Assembly: GCA_964017195.1 (NCBI GenBank)
Contig: OZ024889.1
Location: 65,518,858 to 65,582,857, forward strand
DNA: 64,000 nt
Direction: 5' to 3'
Source of the DNA: Siderastrea radians
Taxonomy: Eukaryota; Cnidaria; Anthozoa; Scleractinia; Rhizangiidae
A program made the translations under genes and the position numbers. Below the pieces are notes generated by a model. That model did no database searches. It was not told the DNA's origin and worked only from the letters and a program-made list of their open reading frames with translations. Each line of letters begins with the position of its first letter. Position 1 is the first letter of the stretch. Shown piece after piece: positions 33,301-46,138 of the stretch.

Positions 33301-36300
33301 ATAATCATGTTTCCTGTTTGGAGTGAATATCCCCTCGTTTCAATTTCTCATGACAAATACAATATTTAGTTTCACCCAGGTGATAAGCCCGGTATGCAAA
33401 TTTGTATCATAGGTTAATTAAAACTACACATTCTATGACCCACTAATTCAATAAACCCGATATTCGCGAGTCGAACTCCCAAATCACCGTTTTATCAAGG
33501 CCAGTATCATAACTTCTACACACCCTCATAATCCTACACTCGTAATTTGCAATTTACTTTGAGCTCTGGCTTTATTTTCTGTGCCAAGAGCACCAAAGAT
33601 CGCTCTTGGGAGCGGCTTCATAAACATGGAAAATTAAAACGATCGTTGTCAAAATGTCACAATGAAATAAAATCACCGTGTCAAATTCGCCGGCAAAATA
33701 TGCACCGCTACTCATAGGTCAGATTAAATTAAAGAGCGATTTGGAATTGAGAGATTAGCGTCGAGCGACAAAGACCCTGAAAAGATGCTTTATTAAAAAT
33801 AGCAGCGACACTAAGGAATGGAATTCACTTGAATAGAGTGAGTGAATGAATAAATCGATTAAAGACGAGAAAGCGAATTTGTTTGGAACAATAATTATTA
33901 ATATTCGCTTGAGCCGTGTCACTTTTTGTACGCAGCAAGTTGATTAATGACGGTCCTCAAGATGCAAAACCCAAAACGCTTGCGGCTATTGAGAAAAACA
34001 CTTGAAGGGTTTAGTTAGAATTCTGGACTTACTTGCTTGAATTGTTCCTCAAAAGTCCATTCGTGAGTAGGAATTCTGTTGTCTATCCCGCTGACAGTGT
34101 TGTTGATGTAAGGTTCCACCGGCGAAGGGGGTTGTTGGTTTTGCACGCGAGCACCGTGTTGCGGATACGAAGCTCCCTCGCGCCCACTGGAAACACTGTC
34201 CGAATCCGTGTCGTAATGCTCTCTCTTAAACCTGTCCCCTTCAAAACCGTCTTCCTCCGTTTCCTCCACCTCCATCGACCGTTGAATATCATCAAGTTCC
34301 GCCATCCGGCTTTCCACTGAGCCGCTCGACAAGGACGAGCGGTGCTGCTTAAATGTGCGCGGCGATGGAGGCTCCCGCCTGATCTCCCGGTCTGCCCGCA
34401 GCCCATCTCGATCGGCGGACTGCAAGAGCATTTTACAACTTTACAAACACAGGAAGAGATGAATGAAAGAAACGCGACCTCGGGCGACGAGATCATAAAC
34501 ACTTTCCATTTTAATTAATCAATAGATTAGCTATCAAATGAAAATGCAAATCAGTGGACGACAAAACACGGACTTACAACGCTCCGCTGTTGTGGTTGCG
34601 ATGACCCCTTTTCCATTGCTGCACAGTTCCGCTCTACAGAATTCTAATTTTAATAATCAAGGGGGTCTCATAGAAAGCCTATTTCCTGGAAGTGATACGC
34701 ATTGGCCGACAAAATTTTCGAAGACATAACTCGACCAGTTGGAGTTCAAACATCGACTGACACATCTTTGATGGGGCATTCCATTGAAATCGACAATTAT
34801 GACATGCGCAATAACCGGCACGGAGATTCGATTTCTCATTGTAATTAATTATCACCAATTAACTGAGGCCACGTGACCCAAATTCGGCGCGTCAGTGGAA
34901 TTAATCATCGCATTTATTAATGTTTTTCAGAAGATTACAATTAATTCTTCCCCAAACTAATAAAGAAACGTCTTTCCAGAGAATCTTTATTTGTTATGCA
35001 TTCAAAGCTTGTAAACAAAAAAAAAAATGAAAAGAATTGTCTCGCTTGGATCTCGATTATTTTCCCCAGAATTGAAATTGTTGTTGTTCTTTCGGTATTA
35101 TTAATCTTCAGCTTTTAGCCTTCATAAAAGAAACACAAAAATTAATCGCCTCTGTTTTTATTATTTGAGTAACGCTGATAGAAAAAAATCTCCCGATCCG
35201 CTCTACTCGATACCAGTTTCAAGAGAATAAACTCAGATTTCAATAAAGCTGTTTTATTTTCCCGTTGAAGGCTCGATTAATTCAAAAAGCATAACTGTGT
35301 TATATTCTCTATCGTCAATCAAGAATAGAATCATCGAGCGCAGCTGTGAATTACAAATGCAAGAGCTTGACGATAATTAATCAAGTAATATCTCTCTTTC
35401 CTTATCTGCGACTGTTTTCGCGCGCTAATAATAATGGAGCTTCCACCGGTGCGATAAGAAAACTTCTTTCCTATTAATACTTGTGGCCTCAGAATGCTCC
35501 AATTAGATCACAAAGCTAGCTATGTATCTATTTTGGTGAAACGATCTTTTATTTGTCTTGTTTTTTCCTGTCAGATAAACAGCGACAAAAATGTTAATCT
35601 CTCGGCAATGAAGATTAGTCAAGCTCTTTTCATGGTGCCCTCGAGATTCTATATAGCTGTTGTTTGTCAATACGCTAACAAAAGAGCCATATTCCATAAA
35701 GGATTTAACAATTTCTGCGTTACATTTCTATTAGCGAATTTATTGTTACCAGGGAAATGTACATATTAAAGGAAACAATTTTGGAAAAAAAAATATGATT
35801 TTCGTTTGTAAACATCGGAAGCACTTATATTTGTCAGGCTGAAACTGATATTAAAAAAGCCACAGGGAAAGGAAATGCCAAATATTAGGGTGTATTTTAC
35901 CTCAAGTTGTGTCCAATCAAATTAATAACTTTCTATGGCATCCTCCGCAGCGAAAAATCCTTATGAGATACTTTTCAATTTAGGCCGTCAAAACAATTTA
36001 CTCTGATGAGCCCCTTACTGACGTGGCTTGGAAAGCAAACTTAATAGCTTGCGTTGGCCAACACTTTCCTAATCATCAGCTTTTTATTAATCACTGACAG
36101 TTTGCCTTAATTCTTTCCAGTTCTCAAAATATCGGCCAGATTTAGAGATCGGCTTGTGTGGATCAGTAGCACTCCGTCTTGTGTCTGGTGCAAGACTAAA
36201 TTTTATTAAAAAGCTAGGCCGTCGCAACTTGTTCAGGCCACAACTCAGCGGAGGCCATTTAATGTGATAACAGTTAGACCTGATTTTCAAAACTCCACTA

Positions 36301-36697
36301 GTTAAAATAAAAAAAAAGTTAGAAAGAGACCACGAACTGAGCGTAAACGCGCAAAACGCATCCGCGAATCAAAATCACGCTCAACAACCGTTTCGCGTCA
36401 CAATTTCAAAGAGAAATTTGAAATATAAACTGGCACAATTTGGCATCTCTAATCGACGCACAATACCAACACCGTGTACGCCTTCAATAGTGTTTACATA
36501 AGCCCGCTGAACGGATAAAATTAAAAAAAAAATACGGATCGATCTTGGTTTGTTACACTCACCAGCGAATCGCCGCTGCGAGAAGACTTTGAGTGCTGAA
36601 TCCTTTCGTGGTACGCTGACAAAATTCCTATGTAACTGTCCGCCGTTGAATACTTCGGGCAGCCGAAGTCTTCTTTGGAGCCGAACATCTCCGTCAT
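18361..36697 (-). CDS. ARID3: ARID3/dead ringer family transcription factor
   Basis: A nuclear AT-rich-DNA-binding factor of 503 residues. Coding exons in order: 36697-36563, 34419-34033, 22118-22046, 21306-21212, 21097-21009, 20422-20152, 19654-19402 and 18569-18361 (stop TAA). All introns are GT-AG and the frame is continuous. Residues 46-165 are acidic and serine-rich. The ARID domain starts at WTFEEQFKQ (166) and continues with YELGTEPERKEFLDDLFTFM, TPVNRVPIMAKQTLDLF, GGLVEVINKKIWREI and TSAAFTLRTQYMKYLYPYE. A REKLES-type region follows: AELQAAIDGNRRDSRRSFG near 276, and SLLVSVELNGVVYQGVLFAR near the C-terminus. That pairing is specific to ARID3 proteins. A TCTTCCTTTTAG acceptor 10 bases before the ATG implies an upstream non-coding exon. 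Intron 2 is 11.9 kb. Whether it is orthologous to vertebrate ARID3A, B or C cannot be told; it likely predates that split. Confidence 0.95.
18759..19103. mobile_element. G-run foldback MITE in ARID3 intron 7
   Basis: The left end CCCGGGG..TCTCAAATGAAAGTG then ACGGGGATGCT is mirrored at the right end (AGCATCCCCGTCACTTTCAT, then a C run and GCCGGG). The phrase CCCTAAGCGA(G/T)AC occurs three times inside (about 18971, 19011, 19046). It is non-coding and lies between the last two ARID3 exons. Confidence 0.8.
19968..19989. repeat. (AC)n microsatellite after a C run
   Basis: About eleven AC units follow a poly-C tract, in an ARID3 intron. Confidence 0.9.
22368..22614. mobile_element. Near-perfect palindromic MITE (~115-bp arms)
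   Basis: The two halves are inverse copies over almost the whole 247 bp. GGCCTTCACACGTCAAACTA..GTTGGCCAACTCGTGT at the left reappears inverted at the right. Inner blocks AAACTCAAATT, GAACGACACAACAACATGTTGG and CGCCAAC also pair. Both strands therefore show mirror open frames of about 62 codons that are artefacts of the palindrome. It lies in ARID3 intron 2, about 250 bp from exon 3. Confidence 0.85.
22673..22930. repeat. Fragment of a dispersed repeat
   Basis: It starts CAGGGTAACTCCCCTATATA and contains the phrase TTTTGGTCTGAAAA or close variants several times, ending near 22920. Wording such as 'GTGTGTGCCCCTCC..GGGGTATAG' parallels 'TATGTGCCGCTC..GGGTATGG' at 3177-3200, so it is probably a partial copy of that class. 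No second terminus is found. Confidence 0.4.
24546..30700. repeat. Tandem array of ~0.8-kb units in ARID3 intron 2
   Basis: Landmarks recur in the same order. 'GCCCAAGCCACATGCCAGGG..CACTTGTGGTTCTTT' occurs at about 24567, 27418, 27722, 28452, 29267 and 30090. 'AAGGACTTCAGTAGTGGCTGAGAAAATTGGCAGGC' (variants) occurs at about 25857, 27969, 28724, 29532 and 30340. Spacing between complete units is 730-825 bp. The unit starting at 27418 is cut to about 300 bp and the first is split by the inverted repeat at 24703-26994. Several units close with AATAAAAATGATTGATTGATT-like sequence, resembling a non-LTR retrotransposon tail. No coding frame is shared between units. Confidence 0.8.
24703..26994. repeat. 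Giant inverted repeat, ~0.93-kb arms
   Basis: The left arm (about 24703-25628) is repeated in inverse at about 26060-26994. Paired landmarks include CTGCTGCCATTCCCCCC/GGGGCATGGGGCAGCA at the outer ends, GGTGCCAGCAAGGGACTT/AAGTCCCTTGCTGGCACC, GCAAGCATTTTTTGACAG inside, and GGTGGGGTAA/TTACCCCAC at the inner ends. Arms differ by many substitutions and small indels, so they are old. The spacer of about 430 bp contains part of a 0.8-kb array unit, so two opposed insertions into one unit, or one large foldback element, are both possible. Confidence 0.75.
30701..34032. other. Remainder of ARID3 intron 2, AT-rich
   Basis: No gene or complete mobile element is seen. Short frames have no motif. A TTTCT pentamer run is at about 31171-31190. 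Confidence 0.4.
34500..35480 (-). promoter_or_regulatory. ATTAA/TTAAT site cluster in ARID3 intron 1
   Basis: At least nine TTAAT or ATTAAT sites fall in about 1 kb (near 34511, 34842, 34900, 34916, 34940, 35100, 35142, 35277, 35375 and 35473), many as TTAATC. ARID3/dead ringer proteins are known to bind AT-rich sites with an ATTAA core, and homeodomain factors bind TAAT. A candidate intronic enhancer, possibly autoregulatory; this is inference, and AT-rich DNA gives such sites by chance. Confidence 0.3.
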
Positions 36698-39600
36698 AAT
36701 TTGATGACTAAAAGGAAGAGACCAAAATTAATTTGTCGAGTGGGTACATGCGCGCTTCCGAGCTTTATGTATATAAATTTTTTTTATATCAATTCTCGCC
36801 ACAAATTAAAAAAGCCGACCAGGTGTGAGATTATTTACAAAAGGACTGAGAAATATTATTTAAATCAAATCGGCCCAGTACCTGTTACACTGGAAAAAGC
36901 CGACAGGGCGAGGGAGGTTATAAGTATTGTACTAAACTGTGCCAATGGTGTTTAGCTGAGTGCAAAAAGCGTGGTCTTTGAGAGGGGTTCAATCGGTTGA
37001 TTGTAGTGTGTGGATTTCGAGATAAAATGCCGTATGTACTTAGCATTGCAATTTATAAAATAATGAATTTATATCATTCTGGAATAAATTTTCGCAACGA
37101 AAGGCAGACCCAACAGTTACGATAAGCATTCGTTGGGATATTTAAAAAACTGAAAATGATGAAATATATATCTTTATGAGCAAAAAGCGGATGAAAAGAC
37201 AGCCGTACAAATTCGAACAGGAAGATTTTCTTAAGCGAGGTTAATTTGATTTGCGCTGGAAAAAACGCACGTGACGTCATCTCAGAGTGCAAATTACTAC
37301 AGCTGGGAAATTCGTCAATTTTAGTTGTGGCTATTTTCTAATGAATTCATAATAAGTCAACCTGCCAAAAGGTTTTCTTTAATTTGACAAATGAGAATGT
37401 CTGCGGGTAAACGTACTTTAAAGTGGTGAAATAAAACTAAGGTTTTGATATGCGCCATTTTTGCAGTGCCGTATCAAATTGAAGAAGTACAAAGGGAAAA
37501 GGGACACCAAATGAGAGAGTGAATCTACTGAAAGGTAATAGATCACAGAGAGGTCAAAGTTAAATTTTTGTAGAAAAAAAGCTTAATTTGGGATTTACTG
37601 ATGAAACGTCCCACAGCCCCTTAGGCTAGTAGACCGAGATAGCGTCGGCATAGAGTACGCTGATGCCGCGGACTTCATGTGGACCACTGGATAGCGAACA
37701 ACAACAGTCAGAACAGTGCCGGCACAACTCCCGCCTGATTAGGCGTGTTCATGGAGATCAATAGGAGGAAGGTTAATTGATACTGCCAGGTTGGCTAAGT
37801 TCGATTGAAAGAGATGATTTAAACTTAACTTACCGTTCAGAACCAAAATTAATAAAACCTATATTCGCCCAGTATGAAGAGCGTCCTACTTGGGTAATGT
37901 CACTTTACATCTTTTTGTGGGTGGGTTGAGTGATTAATTAATTCTCCGTTGTTCAGAACCATAAATAACCTATAGAATTAAGCCTTATCAACAGATTCTG
38001 TTGCTAACGCCCCTAAAGAACGCGCTTTATAAATTACTGGGATATTACTATTAAAACCACACGTTTTCTCGCATCATTACCTTGAATCGTGCGTCAATTT
38101 TCAACTGTTTAGTCGACTGAGGTTTGATCACCCATACACGCTATCTATCAAGGCCAATTGCGAGAGACTAGCGTGTGTCATTTCCTGGGAGTGACACGCG
38201 TAGAGCGCGCGCAGGGCAGAATCGATTGCAATGTGTGACAGCAGCAGCGAGAGGCCCTTTTGTGGCACGTGGGACAGAAGAACCAAAATAATCGGTAACG
38301 ACAGGTCGCTATGGATGTCCCATATAAAATTGCGTTTTTTTCAAAAAGGCACCAGCAGTACTGGGAATCTTCACCTGTTATTGCCATTAGATAACGTACA
38401 TTATTAATCAACGAAGACAAAATTACACAAAAAAGTCCCGCCGGACTCTTTAATTATATCCGTAAAAGGAGAACATTTTCATTTTACAACAGTTATCTTC
38501 CACAGCTGCAGGGTGACGTTTACTGTCTAAAGCAGTAACTGTTCTTTAACGTATAGAAACACAGCTTAAAAATCATTTTTGTAGGATGGAAATTGAAAGT
38601 GAAAATTTTCTCGGTCGCGTACAAGCATGTTGAACTTAATTTTAATATGAAAACTTCCTTTGTTTAGTGTTTTGCTGGCGGCAACAGGTTGTCAAGAGAA
38701 AAGCAAGATCACAGTCCTGCCCGTCATCTGCTTTAAATGGGTGCAATATTAAACAGTAACTTAAACTTTAACTTAATATTGTTGTATTTTTTGCAAGTGA
38801 CAAACCATGAACGAAATGATCATGACATAACTTCACTGAACCCTCCTTACTGAGTCTATTGAAAACCTTATATTGTCGGCCAATTTCCGAATTCCACCTG
38901 TAATCTTTTAAGCCGCGGCCCTGTTTGTTGCCATAACTTGAGTCAGTAGACAAAACAAATCTTTAACCACTACCACTTCTTTGCATAGAACCTCAATGGG
39001 TATTTAAAACTGCGCTTAGGACTCTTCCACTGTCCTAGGTCGAGCGAAATTTGAACTTTCCCACGTGCTTTTACGGGTGTCGTAACCGAGAAGAATTAGA
39101 TTGGAGATGGGGGAGGAGTGGTTGGCAAATATGAACACCCATAAGGTTTGTTCGGAGGGACCAGGACGTCTTCTCAAATGGCTGATTTTATTATTAATAA
39201 CGGTATTCTGAAGCCCCATGTAAGTACTTTAACAAATGTCAAACGCGATTGAAACTGATGCCTACAGTCACAGATCTGCCTTGGAAAATTTATTGAAGTT
39301 CCATTTACTGTTTAATATCGTAGAAAGAATGTCATTTTGGGGCCTCAAAAAGCCCATATTTTGTCGATTCGTATCGTACGGGCCTTCAATGTCGCTTTGA
39401 ACATGGTTGAACATTCATTGAGTCATATTTGTCCGTAACCACGCTTTTCCTCTTGCCACCAAGAATGACGTTCACCATTTGGCCGTTCACCTGCTAACTG
39501 CTAACAGCCATAGGATTCACCAGGTAGCAGCAGGCACCAAGCATTCCGTCTGGATTTCATTAGAATGTTGGGGAACTGTGCAGAAATCCCCAGTGTTCTA

Positions 39601-40627
39601 CGTGAGCAACGAATTGTGAGAAGAAGTTTAGAACAAAACGTGCCAAACAGCCGCCACATTTTACGAGCCAGCAATGTTAGGGCGTATCCCATCGCATCCA
39701 ACCGCGCTCGTTTTCCTTCATTCTCCGCCGCTGTCGCTGGTGTTAATGTATGATTCAGTTCATGTTAGCTCCAGTCGTTCTCCCCTTACCCTCCCCCCTT
39801 CGGGCATTCCCTAAAAAAATGCAATATTTTTCTCTTTTCAGTCTTCTTGGGGTCCTATTTCCCACTCCCGAGCCTACACAACATTCACCACCCCTGCAGG
39901 ACACTTGATCTACTTCAACTGAAAGGCGGACAGTTCCTTGCACAGAAAGATGATTGTTTTGTAAGCGAGGTCACAATGTAAGGTTACAATGAATGTCTGT
40001 GTGGAGTTTTAGGGCCACACGATTTTGCAGCGGATTTGGCGAGAAAATACAGAGACTTGTTTTCTTCACAAAGCGTAGGGTCGCCAAAATCACTTTTCCC
40101 ATTCATCGTTGTCGTCATGCATCATTTTGGCCACATTCGCCGGCGGCCACAAATTTAAAAGTCACTGTAGATTAAAGATACTCCAACTGCTGCTAGGCAG
40201 CAGCAACCTTGCTCCACCGGATGTGGCCACTGCAATCACATGTCGGCTATCTGGTTCAGTTACTACTGCTGTTTCTTCTCCACACAGAGACTGACAGCAT
40301 ATACTAGGTATGATGTGCGCTGTCTCCCCAGTTTTTGGCTGCCATGTGATGCAATGTAGAGGGAATAGGACTACTTACAGGCTCATCAGTGGGTAATTTA
40401 AACACATGGTTCAGAAATTGTAGCTGATGAGATCTTACTCGGTTAATGAGAAAATTTGTGTTTGTCACGCTTCATATAGGGCATTAGTTACATCGACAAT
40501 TATGCACTTGTTGTTCAGAATAATTCAAAAGCATGATCTTATTTTCACTATCTCAGTTGATCTGTAGGCTTCTGCTACAAACCAAAACTCACAGCCGTGC
40601 ATTAATAGAGAGCGAACACCGATGTTA

Positions 40628-40797
40628 CAGTGCACTCCCGCGATCCCAAACTCGCAAAGGAAGCGAAAAATTGTTCGAGAGAGCTTGCGTTTGAGAGATA
40701 GCCAAAAGTAAATTACTGAGCAACATTCTCAATAGGAAACGGGTTAAGATGATAGGGGATTTGAGATAGCAGGGGTCCAGATAGCGGTGATCTACTG
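40628..40797. mobile_element. Small pogo-like MITE (decayed)
   Basis: The left end is TA-CAGTGCACTCCCGCGATC. The right end, inverted, reads CAGTAGATCACCGCTATCTG. Internal GAGATAGC motifs repeat. The right flank is TC rather than TA. Assignment is based on similarity to other CAGT-ended elements in the window. Confidence 0.45.
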
Positions 40798-42236
40798 TCC
40801 TTTGGAGAGCTTTATCTTAGTGCTGATAGTACAAGTGGTGCTTTTAAGCTTCCTGAAAGCTGGCTATGCCAAAGCTCGCCGCCTCTGCATGTCCACTGCA
40901 CTCAGACTGTTCTCAAAGACAGCAAAACTTATATAGGACAATAGCGTAGTCTTCTGCGTAAATTTTACTTGGGCATGTTTCACAGGTTTCCCCTCCAGCG
41001 TAGCCTCTCCATATCTATGGAGAAAAACGCAAGAGCGGGTAACACTGTTTCGGAGCTGGGTGTCAATTAGCAACTTGTTGAAACCTGTATTTACAAAAGA
41101 TTTCCTCGAAAACTGATAACTTTAAAAGCTTCAGTGAGGCATGGCGACAGAAGGAATTTCACCCTATTCCCAGGCCGAAAACTACCGTTAATATCGTAGC
41201 AATTCTATTTACGTGCACCGTTGAAGCATTGCCTTCCATCGTTCTCTTTTCAGTTTACTCTCCTGTGAAACGCTAGCAGTATAAATAATCCTTCGCTTAC
41301 AAAGAAGATTACTATTGTGCTTTCAGCATTGTGATCTGTGCAAGTGCAGGTGGCTTCGCGGAAAGTCGAACTCCGATGCCCATAGTTAATGGCAGATTGG
41401 GGCAAGGAATCCCCGAGCCTAAAAATCGAGACAGTAGAACGGCAAGAGATTTCAGTGGTTGATGCGAGAAGGAATCTGCTGTATTCAGTTAAAACTGCTT
41501 TTCCTTGTCCCATGTTTGCACATATCGTCAGTTAGTAACTGTGGTGACCGGGAAACGGTCAGAAAAGGAGTGTAACTGGACTGTTAAGAGATAGACATAG
41601 GTCAAGGAAAGGGAAAAGGTAAATGCAATCATACCGGTTTGCTCGATACTTTTGCGCTTTGTCAGTGTAGCTTATTAAAAGTATATTGTAATGGGCTCCT
41701 GGTATATTTCATTTTGAGTGCCACCCCATAGAGCTGGGGCACCGCCCCGGGCAAAAGACAGGCAGACGCCACAAAAATTATAATGATAGTATTAACAGTT
41801 GGCATCCATCAGTTTCGATAACTGAATAATAGTAGAAACATTGGCATTGTAGTGGACTCCCGAAATCTCCAAGAATCAAAGGAATCAAAAATTTTTTTAA
41901 CAGAGCAGATGTTCGGTATACGTGCATGAGGGGGCATGGAATCGTGCCCTGCGAGGCCTTCAGTAATTGGAGTTAATTTTTTCCTTCTGGGAGATTTGAC
42001 GTTTCGTTTGCACGTTCCCATGAACAAAACGTACATAGAACAACCAGGCCAGCATTTCTTCATTGCCGACTCGGCCTATGAAAGAAGTATTTTACAGTAT
42101 GTTAAATAAATTGGCGAAGGAAGTTACAAGAAGGTATCTCGATCTTTCCAATCATCTTCCCCGATCAAAACTTGCTGTCGCAGATGCAAATGTAACGTGA
42201 GTCTTTTCGGCCGTCAGTGAACTTTCCTTACTCGTG

Positions 42237-42239
<3 letters not shown>

Positions 42240-42269
<30 letters not shown>
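42240..42269. repeat. (TA)n microsatellite
   Basis: About 14 uninterrupted TA units. Confidence 0.95.
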
Positions 42270-42271
<2 letters not shown>

Positions 42272-45200
42272 ATATGCCGAACATTAAAAGACGTTTAGGT
42301 ACAGAAGACCCGACAATTGCCCCAGAAGAGGAAGATTGTGGCTTTTTTTTCTTTCGGTATCTTACACACTTGACTGCGTTAATAAGGGTCAAAATTAATT
42401 ACGACTGTATTTTAATGTAACCTAAACTAATGAAGCTAATCTTCACAAAAATTAAGCAACGTAGAATTTTAATTTTACATTTAACCTTAAAGGTCCTATA
42501 TATATACAGCATATACCTACTTACAAATATGCTAATTTTGAATAGTGATCAATAAAATAAACGTTATATATAGTTGTTCAATAAACCTATGCACGTATAG
42601 GAAATCCCATGGAGGACTTATTTAGATTGTGGAATGAACGTCTTTCGTTTGGCACTGGTTCAGACATTTTCCTTAAGATGACGAAAATACTTTTTCATAT
42701 TAATGTTTTGCCGTGGTAAACACGAGCACAATATTGGGAAAAACTCCTGTCAACAAAGAAAATTACACCTGTCTCCTTTAATTTGTAAAATCGTCTATAT
42801 TAGCATTTTTGAACACAAATTACGAGTGCTTATAATTAATAATCTTACAATCGTTTCAGGAAATTTTTATCGCAAAACGAAATTGTTGCTTGTGATATTG
42901 TTCGTCGAGTATGTCCCCATTCCTGCATTGCGGATGAAAACCATGATTCCATGAACCTTGCGGACCGAAATAAATAAACCGTATAATTTGATATGTTACG
43001 AAACACTTCCTCCTTGAAACTAGGGGTAATTCAGATCTTTTCTTAAGATGTACATGACCGAAAATGGACAACAACAGCAGGAAAATATAAAAAGAAAGTT
43101 ACGTGCCCTGTTGCATAACAGGACTGCGGATAGCTGTTACAAAGGAATGAATTTATGGAACATGTGCGGAATAGGGAAAAGTAACGTCTTCAACTCGTTC
43201 ATTCTCGTAGAAATGTTTATACGAGAGCAGAAACACCATGGAAATTTTTGAGGAAGTGAAAATATACTGCAACTTTAGGGAAATTTTGCCTTCCTTTCTC
43301 AAATATATGTCAGTAGTTTGCCGCAGGCATTGCAGGTAGTGGCTCACATTAAGATGCTACATCTTAGGATTTGTTAAAAAAACAAGGAAGCATGTTATTC
43401 CAAATAGGTTACCGACGGGAAAAAAAAGGAAACTGATCAGTGAAGCAAGGCAAAAAGTCGCCTTAACTATCTATATTTTTAAAGCATAGATTGTTATCGA
43501 TAAATAATTCATCTTTAATCAGTTGTAGTTAATGCCTTTCATCAGTATGTGTTAACAATCCCCCCCCTTGCAAAATTATCGTACGTTCTGCCCAGTTTTT
43601 TCTTTGTGGTTAGTAAGTCGAGTGAAGCTCAATTTAATTTTTTTTGGTATGACTCAGACTTGTTAATACCAAGACGCAAAATGAAATTTCAATGGGCGAG
43701 TTCCGTGAAGTTAGGCTGACATTTGAACTTTAATATCCGTTTTGAGCGCGGGTTATTCAGCCAAAATCGCACGAAAAGAGAAAATAAAAACAACGATCGT
43801 TGCTATCAAATATATTGAATTCCAGACACGCCAAAACACTTACCTGGTTTAAGGGAGGTTTTGGTGTTGCCTACGTCCCAGTAATGGTTCGGGTTAGCGA
43901 CAAGCAGTTAACGTGGTTCGATCATCAAGTTCTATCACTCCGCTATAAATTTATTCTGCCTTAAATATCTCAGTTATCAATCATGCATATTACAGCTGTA
44001 AAATATTAATTAGCTTTCCAGGGAGGAACTCCAAACTTGAATTGAATATTTCAATTTAACTTTGTGCTCAGCTTTGACGCATTTTTGTTGTTTTTTCCGA
44101 ATGGTTGTTAAGTGAAAACTGTTGTACTATTGTGCTGTTGCAAACTGCTCAGTTGGGGTGTGGGGATTGTATAATTTGAAACAAAAACAAGGTTGTAACT
44201 TGTACGCTATAGGAGACTGACGACACGGGAATTTCATCGATCTGTGGGGTTGACAAGAAGAAAAAAGTCATTTTATTTACATATCTTTACACCTTCAAAT
44301 GCGTCAAGTTCTTAAAACCGGATTCACAATACCTCCAATATACTATGATTGTTGCCTTTGTTAATTTCCTTGTATTAATTTAAGCTACAAATTAAATAAC
44401 GCAGTCCAGTTTGTCTTAATTTCGAGTCCACCGAGTCTCTTCCAGATAGGAAATTTAGTGAAATAATAGCTCCAAACCAAAACGCCCAAAACACTCTTAG
44501 ATAAATTTACAGGAAAAGGCAAACTCAGGGTACGCGAGTTTATGGTAAATAATTTTAAACACATTGATTGGCAACATTAAAAGCTATTCTTTTTTTGCTT
44601 CCTCTTTTAAGGACCTCACGGTGCGATAATCAATGTAGACTGTTGGATATTCCTTACTTTGAATTAAATTTAGTGGGATCAAGAACTCCAAGCGGGATGT
44701 TGTTACTTTCGTGTCCTTGCCAAGATTTTTTGCGGGCTACGTGCACACTTCTCGTTCTTTTCATTTAGCTGTAGCAGATCCTCGCACCGAATTCAGAGGG
44801 TCACCCGAGCGTTTTCGAAGATTAGCGAAAATCATCCGAGAAATTCCGATAATCTTCCGAAGATTTGCTTAATTTTCATCTAATCGTTAGTCTACCTGTA
44901 GTTAACAAAAACGCAGAATCTATCGGCTTCCAAGGGATATGTGACATGCGAACTATTCTTAAGACTATGGAAAATCACTTGAAGATTTCCAAAGTTTAAC
45001 GAATATTTATACGATGTTTTACCAACAGGACCCCTTGTGGACCTTTTGGATTCAGAGCTCATGTATCCGAAAGAAAATTTGAGTAAGATCAACGCTTTAT
45101 TGCGTAATTAATTCTAGCAAGCAATATGAAAAAAATGAAAGAATGCATTTTTATTCAGTGATAAATTAAAAGGGGGGGGGGGTGCTTTGGTTCGCAACAA

Positions 45201-46138
45201 GGCAGTTTTAGAACAAAATTGACCTCGTAAGGGTCAAGGATGATAGTTTGCAAGAGAGAGAAATTCAGCGCTTAACTGGAAACTGAATAAGGTGGTACTA
45301 CACAAAACATGCGAGGTTTAGGTCACAGAAGTCATTTTTTTGAAAAAGGCAAAATTGTAGCCTTTAGTCACTTGTGAACACTACCGTGAAATACTACAGC
45401 ATTACGATGTTTTTCCATAGCAACGGCCATAGCAACCATTATTTACATTTATCAAATGCCAAAAAAATGACTTTTTAAAAGGAAAATTACCCCCCCCCCC
45501 CCGCTTCCCTGCACAAACCGACGTCGGTGTTCGTCTAGAGAAACACCTGCCTGAGAAGAAGAGAGATTTTTGGTGTCTGCGTTTTAATTGGCAAAACAAG
45601 TCCTAGTTCTTACCGAAAACATGTTTTTTTCTGAACAGGAAAGTCATTCAACTTAAATTTCAATGTGACAAATTTCATTTGACAATAGTTTAGGGCAATA
45701 AGCGACGAATTAGTGTTTCTTTATATTTGAGACCGTTTTTCTCGAATGACAGAATTTCCTGGAATAGAGGAACTCTTAACAAAGATATCTCCCTTGTGTT
45801 TTAACCTATACTGTTCTGAAATTTTCATCAATATTAAAGTACTGTTTCTTCTGTGCAGTGAACCTAAAAACGAGTCTACAGGTTTGAAATACGTCTCTTT
45901 AATTGACTCTTTGTCTAATAACTATTTCCTGTTACCTGACGTTCTAAGAAAAAAATTTTTTTAAAAAATCGAATGAAGGAAAACTGGCTAATTTTTGAAG
46001 TTCATTGCACAGTCATGTCATTTATGTGCATGTCAGAGTTGGTTTGATACTTTTCCAACCGTGCATTAGTGATCGAGTTATCGCTGTTACCGTGAACATC
46101 ACTTTTTCTAAATTAAGACGCTAGTTAACAGGGTTCGA

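Noticed and set aside
34083..34502. 139-codon minus-strand frame overlapping ARID3 exon 2
   Set aside because: It is in a different frame from the ARID-containing product and does not join to neighbouring exons.
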